A DNA stretch of 64,000 nucleotides from Verrucomicrobiota bacterium (GTDB lineage: Bacteria; Verrucomicrobiota; Verrucomicrobiia; CAIQCK01). Below the pieces are notes generated by a model. The model was not told the origin of the DNA. It did not search any database and worked only from the letters and a program-made list of their open reading frames with translations. The stretch lies in the NCBI GenBank assembly GCA_016235595.1, contig JACRJX010000019.1, forward strand, positions 28,391 to 92,390, in the 5' to 3' direction. Shown here one piece after another: positions 51,406-62,600 of this stretch; within the stretch, counting starts at the first letter, position 1, and each line of letters opens with the position of its first letter. The translations under genes and the position numbers were made by a program.

Positions 51406-52557
51406 GTGCTTCTGCTTAGTCTCTTCGTTCATTTTGCGTGTGCGTGTATTCTAAGTTGGCAGGCCAACTGGCTGGGTCTGGTTTCTTGGCGGCGGGCGGT
51501 TGATCAGCATTGGACGGAGCGAGCACGGCTGCTGTGGCCAGTACGCAACACAGCGGCGCTTAGTGTTTTCGTGATGCCACTGTTGCTGGATCAAATACAC
51601 CGGTTCTTGTGGCCGGGGACTGCAGGTTGGTGGTTGCCCAACGGGCTGGCTTCGTTGTTGGGTACGGCACTTGGCACATTCTCGTGTGATCACGAAGTGC
51701 TTCCAAAAGTTCGGTTTCGCGGGTGGTTGGTTGAAGTGGGAATCGCATGGTGCGTGGGGGACGGGGCCTTGTTCGCGCTGATCGCCGCGATCGTGGTGAT
51801 GCCAAAAACGTTTGGGTGGGCCACTGTCGGGGTGTCAGGGGTGTATCTGGCCTTTCATTTTGCCCTCCAGTGGGGCTTGGACCGGAAATGTCTGCGCGCA
51901 ATAGGACTTCTTACATCTGCAAGTCGCGAATTACGGGAGTTGGTGGAACGGATGTGTGCACAGACGGGCACACCGCGACCACGAAATATCTGGGTTTCAC
52001 AAGGTCTGTTGGCTCAGGCGTATGCATTTCGAACGACAGGCGAGATGGCTTTTAGCCAGCGCCTTCTGGATATTTGCCCAGAAGAAGAGGTTTCTGCCGT
52101 TTGCGCCCACGAGTTGGCACACCTTCGGGAGTCCAGAAGCGCCCTTGCATGTCGACTGTTGAGTTCTCTGACCCCCTTTCCGCTGATCTTCCTCAAACCG
52201 TTTTTCGAAGTCTCCGCATTCGGAATCATTGTTCCAATTCTATCTGTCAGCGCACTTGTTCGATTTACGCATTGGTTTTCGCTCAGGATGGAGAAACGGG
52301 CGGATCAGAAGGCGTGCGCGGAGGTGGAGAATAGCGGAGTTTATGCACGTGCTCTGGAGCGGATGTATAAGGAGAATCAAACGCCAGCAGTGAATGCTGA
52401 CGATTACGAGACGCATCCGCATCTCTACGACCGTATGGTAGCAGCGGGAATCACGCCTGATTATCCTCGTCCCCAGAGGCCACGGAATTACACCTGGGTG
52501 GGCGTTGTTCATCTGGTGGTTTTGGGCCTTTTGGTCGTGGTCAATTGTATTGTGTAG
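51406..52557 (+). CDS. M48-family membrane metallopeptidase
   Basis: A 383-residue membrane protease related to HtpX/Ste24. Several hydrophobic segments lie in residues 1-150 (LLLLSLFVHFACACILSW, GDGALFALIAAIVVMP) and two more flank the catalytic region. The zinc motif is HELAH near residues 235-239 (SAVCAHELAHLRESR). The third ligand is in MEKRADQKACAEVE. The family degrades misfolded membrane proteins or processes prenylated peptides. The GTG start at 51406 has a weak ribosome site. It is followed at 52686 by a tRNA gene on the other strand. Confidence 0.85.
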   Translation: MLLLSLFVHFACACILSWQANWLGLVSWRRAVDQHWTERARLLWPVRNTAALSVFVMPLLLDQIHRFLWPGTAGWWLPNGLASLLGTALGTFSCDHEVLPKVRFRGWLVEVGIAWCVGDGALFALIAAIVVMPKTFGWATVGVSGVYLAFHFALQWGLDRKCLRAIGLLTSASRELRELVERMCAQTGTPRPRNIWVSQGLLAQAYAFRTTGEMAFSQRLLDICPEEEVSAVCAHELAHLRESRSALACRLLSSLTPFPLIFLKPFFEVSAFGIIVPILSVSALVRFTHWFSLRMEKRADQKACAEVENSGVYARALERMYKENQTPAVNADDYETHPHLYDRMVAAGITPDYPRPQRPRNYTWVGVVHLVVLGLLVVVNCIV

Positions 52558-52685
52558 GCAGTGCGGCTTGGGCAGTTCTGATGGATTGGGCGCGGCATTG
52601 ACGCGCGGACAGCTTGTTAGCCCATACCGCGGCAGTTTCAGTTTCTCCGGTGAGATGAAAGACACTGGATTTATGCGGGGGAGAT

Positions 52686-52761
<76 letters not shown>

Positions 52762-52878
52762 ACCGAATCGTGCGCACTTAGCCACGTTTGGCGGTTGTCT
52801 GCAAGCCTATTTGCGCGCCTGCCAGCGATGCGCAATACCGCGCTTGAAGCTTGCGGCTTCGTTTGACAGAGTAGCCGC

Positions 52879-54060
52879 GTGTTAACCAGCCGGGAACAAC
52901 AGGAGCAGCAGGAACAGAAGAGCCTCGCGCCATACGCGCAGAAGAGCGCCGACAGCCGCGGGCGCATGCACAAGGAGTCTTCGCACGATTTGCGCACGGA
53001 GTTTGCCCGCGACCGTGACCGCGTCATCCACTCGCGGGCATTCCGCCGGCTGGAATACAAGACGCAGGTTTTCCTCAATGGCACCGGCGACCACTTTCGC
53101 ACGCGGCTGACGCACTCGATCGAAGTGGCGGCCATCGCGCGCTCGATCGCCCGGGCGTTGCGGCTCAACGAAGACCTTGCCGAGACCATCGCGCTGGCGC
53201 ACGACCTCGGCCACTCGCCGTTCGGCCACAGCGGCGAGCGGACGCTAAACGACCTCATGGCGGGGCACGGCGGCTTCGAGCATAACCAGCAGAGCCTGCG
53301 CATCGTGGATGAACTGGAAAAGAAGTATCCCGAGTTTGACGGATTGAACCTGACCTATGAGACGCGCGAGGGATTGGCAAAGCATGTCACGGGGTTCGAT
53401 CGGCCGGGCAAAGCCATCGGGTTCGAGATCAAGAGTCCATCGCTGGAGGCACAGATCGCGAACGCCGCCGACGAGATCGCCTATTACAGCCATGACATCG
53501 ACGACGGTCTCGGCGCGAAGCTGCTGACGGAAGAGGGTCTGGCGACGGTCGAACTTTGGCAGGAGATCAGCGAACACGTTGCGAAACAGCACCCACGCCA
53601 CGACGCGACGAGGCGCAGTTATTTCGCGATTCGCTGCCTGATCAATGCGCAGGTGGAGGATGTCATTGCCCACTCCAACCGTCTCGTTGAGAAGGCCGGC
53701 GTCCGCAGTGCTGACGACGTGCGGCGTTGGGAGCAGCCGCTCATCGCTTATAGCCCTGCGTTGCACAAACGCACGCTTCTGCTGCGTGACTATCTTTACC
53801 ACAACCTCTACTACAACGCGGCGGTGGAGAATGTGAACAAGCGCGCGTGTGTGCTCATGGCTGAGTTGTTCGAAGCAGCGCTGAAGCAGCCGCGCATTCT
53901 AGGCAGTCAGAGCCGCGCACGCATCGGGAAAATCGGCCTGCACCGCGCCGTGTGCGACTACATCAGCGGAATGACTGACCGTTACGTGATCGAGGAGCAC
54001 GAGCGCATCTTCGGACGAAAGGACGAGGAACTGACGCTCTTCAAGGCGCGGCGGTTATAG
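52879..54060 (+). CDS. dgt: dGTPase-like HD-domain triphosphohydrolase
   Basis: Hydrolyses dGTP to deoxyguanosine and triphosphate, affecting dNTP balance and phage defence in some bacteria. HSRAFRRLEYKTQVFLNGTG and FRTRLTHSIEVAAIARSIAR are the family signatures. The HD metal site is ETIALAHDLGHSPFGHSGER near residue 109. YYSHDIDDGLGAK and YISGMTDRYVIEEHERIFG also fit. Length 393 is that of the type 2 family rather than E. coli Dgt (505), so nucleotide specificity is uncertain. The start is GTG at 52879, and residues 1-30 are Gln/Glu-rich and poorly conserved. Confidence 0.9.
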   Translation: MLTSREQQEQQEQKSLAPYAQKSADSRGRMHKESSHDLRTEFARDRDRVIHSRAFRRLEYKTQVFLNGTGDHFRTRLTHSIEVAAIARSIARALRLNEDLAETIALAHDLGHSPFGHSGERTLNDLMAGHGGFEHNQQSLRIVDELEKKYPEFDGLNLTYETREGLAKHVTGFDRPGKAIGFEIKSPSLEAQIANAADEIAYYSHDIDDGLGAKLLTEEGLATVELWQEISEHVAKQHPRHDATRRSYFAIRCLINAQVEDVIAHSNRLVEKAGVRSADDVRRWEQPLIAYSPALHKRTLLLRDYLYHNLYYNAAVENVNKRACVLMAELFEAALKQPRILGSQSRARIGKIGLHRAVCDYISGMTDRYVIEEHERIFGRKDEELTLFKARRL

Positions 54061-54084
54061 GTGACAACAGAGGGGAGGGGCGGC

Positions 54085-54750
54085 TCACTCCAATCGCAAC
54101 GCCTTGATGTGTTCCATCACGTCGTCGGCGATGCGTTGATAGAGGTCCTTCATCATCGCGCCGCCTTTCGCGCGCGCCTCCGCGATCATGGCATCGTAAT
54201 ACACCGGTTTGCCGAACACGATGTCCACCTGGCCGCGGCGCGGCAGCTTCTGGTTGCGAGGCCAGACTTCGTAAGCGCCAAACATCCGCACGGGCACCAC
54301 AGGCACGCCAGCCTTGGCGACCAGCAGGCCCACGCCAGGTTTTGCTTCCTGGAAGCCGCCGTCGTGCGAGCGCGTGCCTTCGGGGAACAGCGTCACTGCA
54401 TAGCCTTGCCGGAGGCGGCTCATGATGGCTTTCAGCCCGGTGATGTCGGGTTTTCCGCTCAGGTCCACCGGCACGACGTTCCAACTGTGCAGCAACGCGC
54501 TTTGCAGTTTTCCAACGAAAAGCGTCTTGCGCGCCAGGAAGCATGCCTCGCGCGGACAGCCCGCGCCCACCGCGTGCGGGTCGAGGAAGCTGACGTGGTT
54601 GCAGGCGAGCAGCACCCCGCCACTTGGCGGAACGTTCCCGGCTCCGTGGATGCGGAAGTTGAAGAGCGCTTCGTACAGCAGTCGTGCCGTCGTTTTTGCC
54701 AGGCGATACCACGGGCGCATGCGCATCGGTGTGGAGTTTGCGGTGGTCAT
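54085..54750 (-). CDS. plsC: 1-acyl-sn-glycerol-3-phosphate acyltransferase
   Basis: Adds the second acyl chain in phosphatidic acid synthesis at the inner membrane. The catalytic HxxxxD is LLACNHVSFLDPHAVG. The second block is VTLFPEGTRSHDGGFQEAKP, and VPVVPVRMFGAYEVWPR is the PlsC block IV. Length is 221 from the ATG at 54750, which overlaps the cmk stop by 4 bases (ATGA). A start at 54828 lies within cmk and is rejected. cmk-plsC fusions and pairs are found in several phyla. Confidence 0.92.
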   Translation of the reverse strand: MTTANSTPMRMRPWYRLAKTTARLLYEALFNFRIHGAGNVPPSGGVLLACNHVSFLDPHAVGAGCPREACFLARKTLFVGKLQSALLHSWNVVPVDLSGKPDITGLKAIMSRLRQGYAVTLFPEGTRSHDGGFQEAKPGVGLLVAKAGVPVVPVRMFGAYEVWPRNQKLPRRGQVDIVFGKPVYYDAMIAEARAKGGAMMKDLYQRIADDVMEHIKALRLE

Positions 54751-55430
54751 AGGCCGCGACGTTTCAACTCTGCCAGCGCCAGCGCGGTGGTTTGCTGTGG
54801 TGTGTTCTTGCTGGTGTCCACGAGGCAAGCGCCGGGCGGCACCACCAGCGGCGACACCTTTCGCGTCGAGTCGAGCTGGTCGCGCCGCGTGACTTGGTCC
54901 GCATAGCCGTCGCCCGCGCGACGGGCGGCGCGCACAGCCGGGTCGGCGTCCACGTAGAACTTGAACGGCGTGTCCGGGAACACCACCGAGCCGATGTCGC
55001 GGCCTTCCATGACGAGCGAGCCGAACCGCAGCAGCGCGCGTTGCTCCGTCACCAGCAGCGCCCGCACCTCCGGTACACGCGCCACGAGCGACACATTCTG
55101 TGTGACGGCTTCGCTGCGCAACGCCTCGCCCGGATCGACGCCGCCGGCAAACATTACGATTCGCCCGTCGCAGAGCCGGAAGTCGGCATTCATCTCGCGT
55201 ATCGCGCGCAGGATGGACGGCGTGTCATTGCAGTCCACGCCGCGTTGCAAGCAATGCCATGTCACCGTGCGATACATGGAGCCGGTGTCCACGTGGACAA
55301 ATCCAAAATGCCGCGCGAGCGCCTTGGCGATCGTGCTCTTGCCGGAACCACTCGTGCCGTCAATGGCAATGACGACGGGGGGTGTGGCGGATTTGGGAGA
55401 GGCCGATGACTCAGACTGCGAAGATTTCAT
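54747..55430 (-). CDS. cmk: cytidylate kinase
   Basis: Phosphorylates CMP and dCMP with ATP. The P-loop is VIAIDGTSGSGKSTIAKALA near residues 20-38, followed by VDTGSMYRTVTWH. The NMP-binding and specificity region contains LVMEGRDIGSVVFPDTPFKF, and ARRAGDGYADQVTRRDQLDS carries lid arginines. Length 227 is normal. The first 18 residues (Ser/Lys-rich) are not conserved, so a slightly later start is possible. It overlaps tyrA and plsC by 4 bases each, a tightly coupled operon. Confidence 0.94.
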   Translation of the reverse strand: MKSSQSESSASPKSATPPVVIAIDGTSGSGKSTIAKALARHFGFVHVDTGSMYRTVTWHCLQRGVDCNDTPSILRAIREMNADFRLCDGRIVMFAGGVDPGEALRSEAVTQNVSLVARVPEVRALLVTEQRALLRFGSLVMEGRDIGSVVFPDTPFKFYVDADPAVRAARRAGDGYADQVTRRDQLDSTRKVSPLVVPPGACLVDTSKNTPQQTTALALAELKRRGL

Positions 55431-56284
55431 TTTCTAAACTTCATCTCGTCGCGGAAAAACTTGGCGCGCTTGAGGAAGGCGGCGAGGTTGACGTCTTCCT
55501 TGTTGCGCAGCATGGTCTGCACGGCTTCGAGTTGCCCAATGAATTCTTCCAGCGCGCGGCAGACCTCGTCGCGGTTGGTGAGGCAGATTTCCTGCCACAT
55601 GTCGGGCAGACTGCTGGCGATTCGCGTGGTGTCGCGCAGGCCTCCGCCGGCGAATTCCAACGGCCGCGGCCCGTCGGAGCAGATCACATTTACCAGGGCT
55701 GCCGCAACCAGATGGGGCAGGTGACTGACGCGGGCCACGACCTCGTCATGTTCCAGCGGGGGCAGCGTGCGGACGGACGCTCCCAGCGATTTCCAAAATT
55801 CTGAAACCTGCTGCAATGCCTCGGCGTTCGTTTGTTCCGTCGGCGTCAGGATGCAGACGCTCCCCTCGAATAGTTCCTTCCGTGCTGCAGCGATGCCCGA
55901 CTGTTCGCTGCCGGCCATCGGGTGACTGCCTACAAACCGGGCCTTGCCGGCCAGCAGATGATCGAGCTGCGTGACCACCGGGTACTTCACGCTCCCTACA
56001 TCCGTCACCACCGTCTCTGGCTTCAAAGACGCCGCCATTCTGGCCGCGAGATCTCCCATCACGCCGACAGGTGTCGCGAGCACCACGAAGTCCGCGTCCC
56101 GCACCGCTTCGTTGATATCGAGCGTCGCTGCGTCGGCTGCGCCTGCCGCCAACGCCTCGTCACAAGCCTCCGGCCGCCGCGCCCAAAGCACCGTCCGCGC
56201 GGCGATCTGCCGCGCGCGCGCCGCCAGCCCGATCGAGCCGCCGAGCAAACCGGGGCCGAGCACAGTGAGTTTTTTGAAAAGCAT
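55427..56284 (-). CDS. tyrA: prephenate/arogenate dehydrogenase
   Basis: NAD(P)-dependent oxidative decarboxylation of prephenate or arogenate in tyrosine synthesis. The nucleotide motif is LTVLGPGLLGGSIGLAARAR at residues 7-26. VVLATPVGVMGDLAARM, VTDVGSVKYPVV and GSHPMAGSEQSGIAAARKEL, with its active-site His, are the family signatures. HDEVVARVSHLPHLVAAALV holds the second catalytic His. Length 285 is normal and no chorismate mutase or ACT domain is fused. No aroA lies between it and cmk, unlike in many bacteria. It is the first gene of the minus-strand operon. Confidence 0.94.
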   Translation of the reverse strand: MLFKKLTVLGPGLLGGSIGLAARARQIAARTVLWARRPEACDEALAAGAADAATLDINEAVRDADFVVLATPVGVMGDLAARMAASLKPETVVTDVGSVKYPVVTQLDHLLAGKARFVGSHPMAGSEQSGIAAARKELFEGSVCILTPTEQTNAEALQQVSEFWKSLGASVRTLPPLEHDEVVARVSHLPHLVAAALVNVICSDGPRPLEFAGGGLRDTTRIASSLPDMWQEICLTNRDEVCRALEEFIGQLEAVQTMLRNKEDVNLAAFLKRAKFFRDEMKFRK

Positions 56285-56688
56285 GGACTATCTATCTAAC
56301 AGCAACGCGAAGTCTTGGCAAGGCGGGGAGGGGAGGTGCGTGAAAATCAGAGAATGATGGCACCGTCAGGTGTCTGCACAGGCAGCCCCCGACGTGAGTC
56401 GGGGGGGGGGCGCGCTGCTCACAGGGCGCGCCCTGTCCACCGTCTCACGACGGCGGCTACAAACTCGGCTGCGGGTGGAGTTGGGATGGACAGGGACTGG
56501 GGTAATATGATACGAAGCAACTTGTATTAGTGAGGTAGAAGCGCACTTGCAGGGAAACCATTGAGGAGTCTTGTGCCTTGCGGGCAGAGACGTGAGTTTC
56601 CCCCAAGTAGTATCGGGCGCAAAGGAGAATAGCCCGACAGAGTTGGATGTTGGTTCGGCGGTGCCGAGGAGAGTCAAGAGGAACGGGT
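56285..56688. repeat. gene-free stretch with three palindromes upstream of the autotransporter
   Basis: Hairpins lie at 56386-56405 (CCCCCGAC/GTCGGGGG, loop GTGA) and 56440-56453 (CCGTC/GACGG, loop TCAC). A perfect 16-base palindrome, ACAGGGCGCGCCCTGT, is at 56421-56436. The first stem runs into ten consecutive G. Past this cluster, TTGGGA (56481-56486) with TAATAT (56503-56508) or TATGAT (56506-56511) is a weak promoter candidate. AGAGGA precedes the ATG at 56689. The last 180 bases show nothing else. Confidence 0.65.
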
Positions 56689-59600
56689 ATGAAAGACCGC
56701 GATCATCACGTGGGATTCGCAGCCGCAGGTGTGTGGCGGCGCGTGCTTCTTTGTGTCATTGCGGTCGTGATGGCGTTGTGCAGTGTCGCGCCGAGCGGTT
56801 GGGCGGAGGACGGTGTTACCAACACAGTTAATGGCACGACGCTGAATGTGGCGGGCGACATGATCGTGGGGACGAACGGATCGTTCAACGCGCTGATCGT
56901 GACCAATGCAGGCATGGTGCTTGTGCCCGGCGGGTCGGGCATCATCGGTTCCAACGCCGTGGCCAACAACAACATGGGGTTGGTGAGCGGGGCAGGTTCG
57001 ATTTGGAGCAACGCAAACGGCATGATTGTGGGTTCCATGGGATCGGACAACCAGTTGACGATCAACAATGGTGGTGTGGTGATCAGCAGTGAGGGCATCG
57101 TTGGCAATGGAACCAACGCGAACAACAACAGGCTATTCGTAAACGATTCCGGCTCGGTTTGGAGCAACGCGGGTAACATTCAGGTGGGCGGCGAGGGTTC
57201 GGGCAACTCGCTGACAGTGAGCAACGGCGGCCAGGTGCTCAACGGCGCTATTTTGGGGATCGGCACCAGTGTTGGGGCCAACAGCAACTCTGTGCTGGTG
57301 ACGGGCACGGGTTCGGTTTTGAACTCCATCAGCGATGCCTACGTCGGCTTCAGGGGTGCGTCCAACCAGTTGACGATTAGCAGCGGCGGGCGGGTGATGA
57401 ACGCCTTTGGCTACATTGGAGCCGATTCGAACGCGAACAACAACGCGGTGCTTGTGACCGATACCGGTTCCGTTTGGAGCAACGGCCGGAGCCTGTATGT
57501 CGGCCAGTATGGCTCGGGCAACAGTCTGGTCATCAGCAATGGCGCACAAGTTGTCAACGGCTACGGCTACATTGGCTTCGATGGCAAGGCGACCAATAAC
57601 AGCGTGGTGGTCACCGGCGCAGGCTCGCTTTGGAACAACACCAACGATCTCTACGTGGGCTGGTTCGGCAGTGGCGGCACGTTGATCATTACCAACGGCG
57701 GGCAGGTGATGAACGAGGCCGGTCATATCGGCACCAGTGGCAGTAACAATGTTGTGGTGGTGAGCGGCACGAACTCGCTGTGGGGCAACGCGGGCGCTCT
57801 GTATATCGGCCAGAGCGGCAGCAACAACAGCCTGATCATCAACAACGGTGCGGTGGTCACCAACGGTTCGGGCTGGATCGGCTACAACACGAGTGCGTTC
57901 AGCAACACCGTGGTGGTGACCGGCGCCGGCTCGGCTTGGAGCAACTACTATCATCTTGGCGTTGGTTACTACGGCTCCGCCAACAGCCTGATCGTCAGCA
58001 ACGGGGCACAGGTCATCAACCGCTATGGCGAGGCCTACATTGGCGCCTACGCGAGTGCGAGCAACAACGCGGTGGTGGTGACAGGCACCAACTCGCTCCT
58101 GCGCAACGCCAACAACCGGGTTCTTCTCGTCGGCTACGCCGGTTCCGGCAACAGTCTCACCATCAGCGACGGCGGCCAGGTGGTCAACGGCGCGGGGTAT
58201 GTCGGTTGGGACGCCACCGCCTCCGACAACTGGGCGTTGGTGACGGGCGCAGGCTCGCTCTGGACGAACAACGGTGAGTTCGCGGTGGGCTACGCGGGCG
58301 CTGGCAATAGTCTGACTGTCAGCAATGGCGGCCAGGTGGTGAGTGGGCCGGCCTATCTCGGGTATGCCGCCAGCGCGAGCAACAACTCGGCGTTGGTTAC
58401 TGGCACAGGCTCGGTGTGGAGCATTGGCGGCAACCTGCAGGTTGGCGTCACCGGTTCCTTCAACCGCCTGACCATCAAGGACGGTGGTGTGATCGTGAAC
58501 AACCACGGCTTCGTGGGCTTCGACAGCAATGCCAACAACAACACCGTGTTGGTGGCCGGCTCCGGCGCGGCATGGACCAATAACGGCGATTTGACAGTCG
58601 GCGTCAGTGGCTCCGGCAACGGCATGACCGTCAGTAACGGTGGCTTCGTCGTGAACAATAACGGCGTGGTGGGCCTCAACGCCAGCGCCAGCAATAACAC
58701 CGTGCTTGTTTCCGGCCCGGGCGCTGTTTGGAGCAACAGCAGCAGGCTGACGGTTGGCGTCAGCGGCAGCGGCAACGGCCTCACCATCAACAACAGTGGC
58801 GTCATCTACAACACCACTGGTTTCGTCGGTCTCAACGGCAGTGCGACGGGCAACTGGGCATCGGTGACGGGCACGGGTTCAGTCTGGAACAACAGTGGAG
58901 ACCTCTACGTTGGTTCCACGGGTTCCTTCAACCGTCTGACGATCAGCGATGGCGGCCGGGTCAACAATGTCAACGGCCACGTTGGCTACGATGCTGGAGC
59001 GAGCAACAACGCCGCAGTGGTGAGCGGTGCCGGCGCAGTCTGGAACAACAGTGGCAATTTGTTCATTGATGAGAATGGTTCTGGCAACAGTTTGACCGTC
59101 AGCAACGGCGGGCAGGTCGTCAACGTCAACGGCTACGTCGGCTTTGGCGCCCAGGCCACTAACAACTCGGCGTTGGTAACGGGCGCGGGCTCGCTCTGGA
59201 CCAACAGCGGTGACCTTTACATTGGCCTTGCCGGCTCGTCGAACCGGCTGACGGTGAGCGACGGCGGCAGGGTCGAGAACAACAATGCCTACATCGGGGT
59301 TGGGACGAACGCCTATGGGAACAGCGTGGTCGTGACCGGCACCGGCTCGGTCTGGCGCAGCAACAGCAAGCTTTACGTCGGCGTTTCCGGTTCGAGCAAC
59401 TCAATGATGGTGACGCTCGGCGCCCGGGTCGTCAGTGGCGAGAGTGCCATCGGCCTGGCGGCAACTGCAAACAGCAACGCCGTGGAAGTCAGCGGCGCGG
59501 GGGCGAGATGGGACACCGCCGGCCTCAGCGTGGGCTATACGGGTTCGTTCAACCGATTGGTGATTGCAGACGGCGGCCAGGTGGTCAGCACGGGCGCAAC

Positions 59601-62600
59601 GATCGGTGTCGTGGGTTCCGGAAACAGCGCACTGGTTGGCGGCACCGGCTCGGTCTGGAACAACAGCGGCAGCGATCTCGTCGTTGGCAAAGCGGGCGTT
59701 TCCAACAGCCTCATCGTGACCAACGGCGGCCAGGTGCTCAGCGGCACGGGCTACATCGGCAGGGAAGGCGCGGCCACGAACAATCTTGCGCTCGTCAGTG
59801 GCGTTGGTTCGCTGTGGAGCAACAGCGGCAGCCTCTACGTCGGTTTGACCGGCTCATTCAACCGGCTGCTGGTCAACGACAGTGGCACGGTTGTTGCCAC
59901 GAACCTTGTTATCGGCTACAGCGTGGCCGCTACCGGCAATGCTGTCACTGTCACCGGCGGCAACCTCTACGCCACCAACGCCGCCGGTAGCGGTGCGCTC
60001 AATGTGCTCAAGGGGACGCTCACGCTTGATGGCGGCAACATCTTTGCGGATCACTTCTACCTCACGAACAACACGCTTGGCGCCACCAACTCGGTGTTCA
60101 ATTTCAACGGCGGCACGTTGACGACGAAAGCTGACTCGCGGATTGTGACGCCGGCGGGCATGGCCGCGGTGATCGGCGGCGTGGCGGGTCAGGCGGCGAC
60201 GTGGAATATCCTCGGCGGCAGCAATGTGGTGGTGCAAGCGGGCGGCGGGGGAGGCTTGCTGGTTCTCGGCAGCGTGGCCGGGGCAACCGGCACGGTCTTC
60301 ATCTCAGGCGGCACACTGGACCTGAACAACGGTGCGGCGAGAATTGGCGACAACAGTACCGGCAACAGTCTGGTCATCACCAACGGAGGCCGGTTGCTCA
60401 GCGGTAGTGGAGTGATTGGGAATCTGGCCGGTGGGGATGACAACGCGGTGTTGGTGACTGGCAGCGGCTCGGCGTGGAATGTCACCAACAACCTCTACGT
60501 CGGCAACGCCGGCTCCGGCAACCGGCTGACTATCAGCAGCGGTGGCTCGGTGAAGGCAACGAACATTGTTGTGGGATTCGATTCAGCGTCTGCCAACAAC
60601 CAGATTGTGATGCTCGCCGGCGGGAATCTTACCGCAACCAATGCCACGGCCGGCGGCACGCTCGAAGTGCGCAACGGATCCTTGTCGTTCAACGGCGGCC
60701 AGATCACCGCCAATTATTTCTATGCGACCAACAACACCGCTGGAGCGACGAAGTCAGTGTTCGACTTCAACGCGGGCACGCTGAACACGCTGAACGGTTC
60801 GCAGATCGTCGTTCCGACGGGAAGCAATCTCATCATTGGTGCGACGGCGGGCGCGACGGCGACATGGAACATCCTTGGCGGCACCAACGTGGTGAGCGAA
60901 GTGGCTGGCAACGTCAGCACTACCATCGTTGGCGCTGTGGCGGGCGCGCTCGGCGTGGTCACTGTGAACGGCGCGGGCACGGTTTGGAGCAACACCACGG
61001 ACTTGTCGGTGGGCGAGGCCGGTTCATTCAACCGGTTGACGATCACCAATGGCGCGCAGGTGATGAGCGTCAACGGCTTTATCGGCAACTCGGCCAATGC
61101 CAACAGCAACCTGGTCGTGGTTGCCGGCACCAACTCGCTCTGGTTGACCCGGGGAAACCTGCTGGTCGGCGCGGCAGGCGTCAGCAATACGCTCGTCGTC
61201 GGTAGTGGCGCCACGGTGGATGTTCGCGGCACTTTCAGAGTCGGCACGAGCAGCACGTTCCTGAACTACGGCAACCTCCTCAGCGGGGCGACGGAGGTCG
61301 GAGCAGGTGGCGAGTTGATCGTGACCGGCGGCGGCGCGATCGGCACCGGCGCGGTCGCAAACAGTGGCACGTTGGTTTTCAACCCCACCGGCACCTTGAC
61401 GCTCACCAACACCATCAGCGGCACGGGCAACCTGATCGAAAATGGCCCGGGCACGCTCGTGCTGCTTTCCTCCAATTCCTACAGTGGCGGCACCTTGATC
61501 GCCGGTGGCACGATGTCGCTGAAGAACTCTTGGGCGCTGGGTTCCGGTCAGGTTACGGTGACGGGCGGTTTGTTGAAAGCCGATCCGCTGATCATGAATT
61601 TCAGCAGTTACACACAGAGCGGTGGCACGCTGCAAATGGCGGTGGGTGGCACGACGGGGGCAGGGGTTGACTACGACCAGGTCAACGTCACGGGTGCGGC
61701 GACTGTCAGTGGCGGCACGTTGAAGATCGTGCCGTATGGCGCCTATCAACCGAAACGCGACGATACAGTGGCGTTGATGGTGGCGGCAGGCGGTTTGACC
61801 GGGACGTATTCAACTTTCGACAGCACGGCATTCTATACCGGCGCGACGCCGGCCAGCGCGTTGTTGCAGCCCAACCTCAATTACAGCGCGACGACAATGA
61901 CCTTGCAGTGGACGCAACTGCCGTTCCTGCCGTATGCGGTGACGCCGAACCAGCAAGCTGTGGCCCGCAACCTCGACTCGACGGCGACCGATCCGCGAAC
62001 GAAGGCGGCGATGGATTACATAGACTATCTGCCTGGCGGAGTAACCCAGGTGGCGGGGGCGTTGGACCAGATCTCGCCGCACCAGTTGATCTCGATGTTC
62101 ACGATGGGCTTCGCCGGCGCGGAAGTGCAGGGCTACAACCTGTTGGCCCGGTTGCGTGACGTGCGCGCCGGCAGCAGCGGTTTCAGTTCCAGCGGGCTGA
62201 GCTTCTACGACCCGAGCGGCACGGTGGATGGCCGGATGGGTTTCTACGATCCGGCTGGCGGTGGCGGGCCGGGGCCGCTCACACATCTGGCTTCGAGCGA
62301 GTCGGCGGACAACACCCGCGTCTTCAAGAACAAGCCGTTGTTCAGGCAGCACGAGGACAACCCGTGGGGCGTGTTCGTCAGCGGCGCGGGACAGTTTGTT
62401 GGTGTGCAAGGGGACCACAACGCCAACGGTTACCATGTGGCCAGCGGCGGCTTCACTGTCGGCGCGGACTACCGGCTGATGGACGGCACGACGTATCCGT
62501 TCGACCAGCTCGTCATTGGCGCGGCGCTGGGCTACGCCAACAGCAGTTCCGAGATCGGAGGCGACGGGCGCGTCAGCGTCAACGGTGGTCAGGCCAACCT

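Noticed and set aside
56833..59955. Regular 156-base repeats considered as a CRISPR-like or satellite array
   Set aside because: The repeats are contiguous, in frame, diverged and encode a beta-helical passenger; there are no unique spacers and no cas genes.
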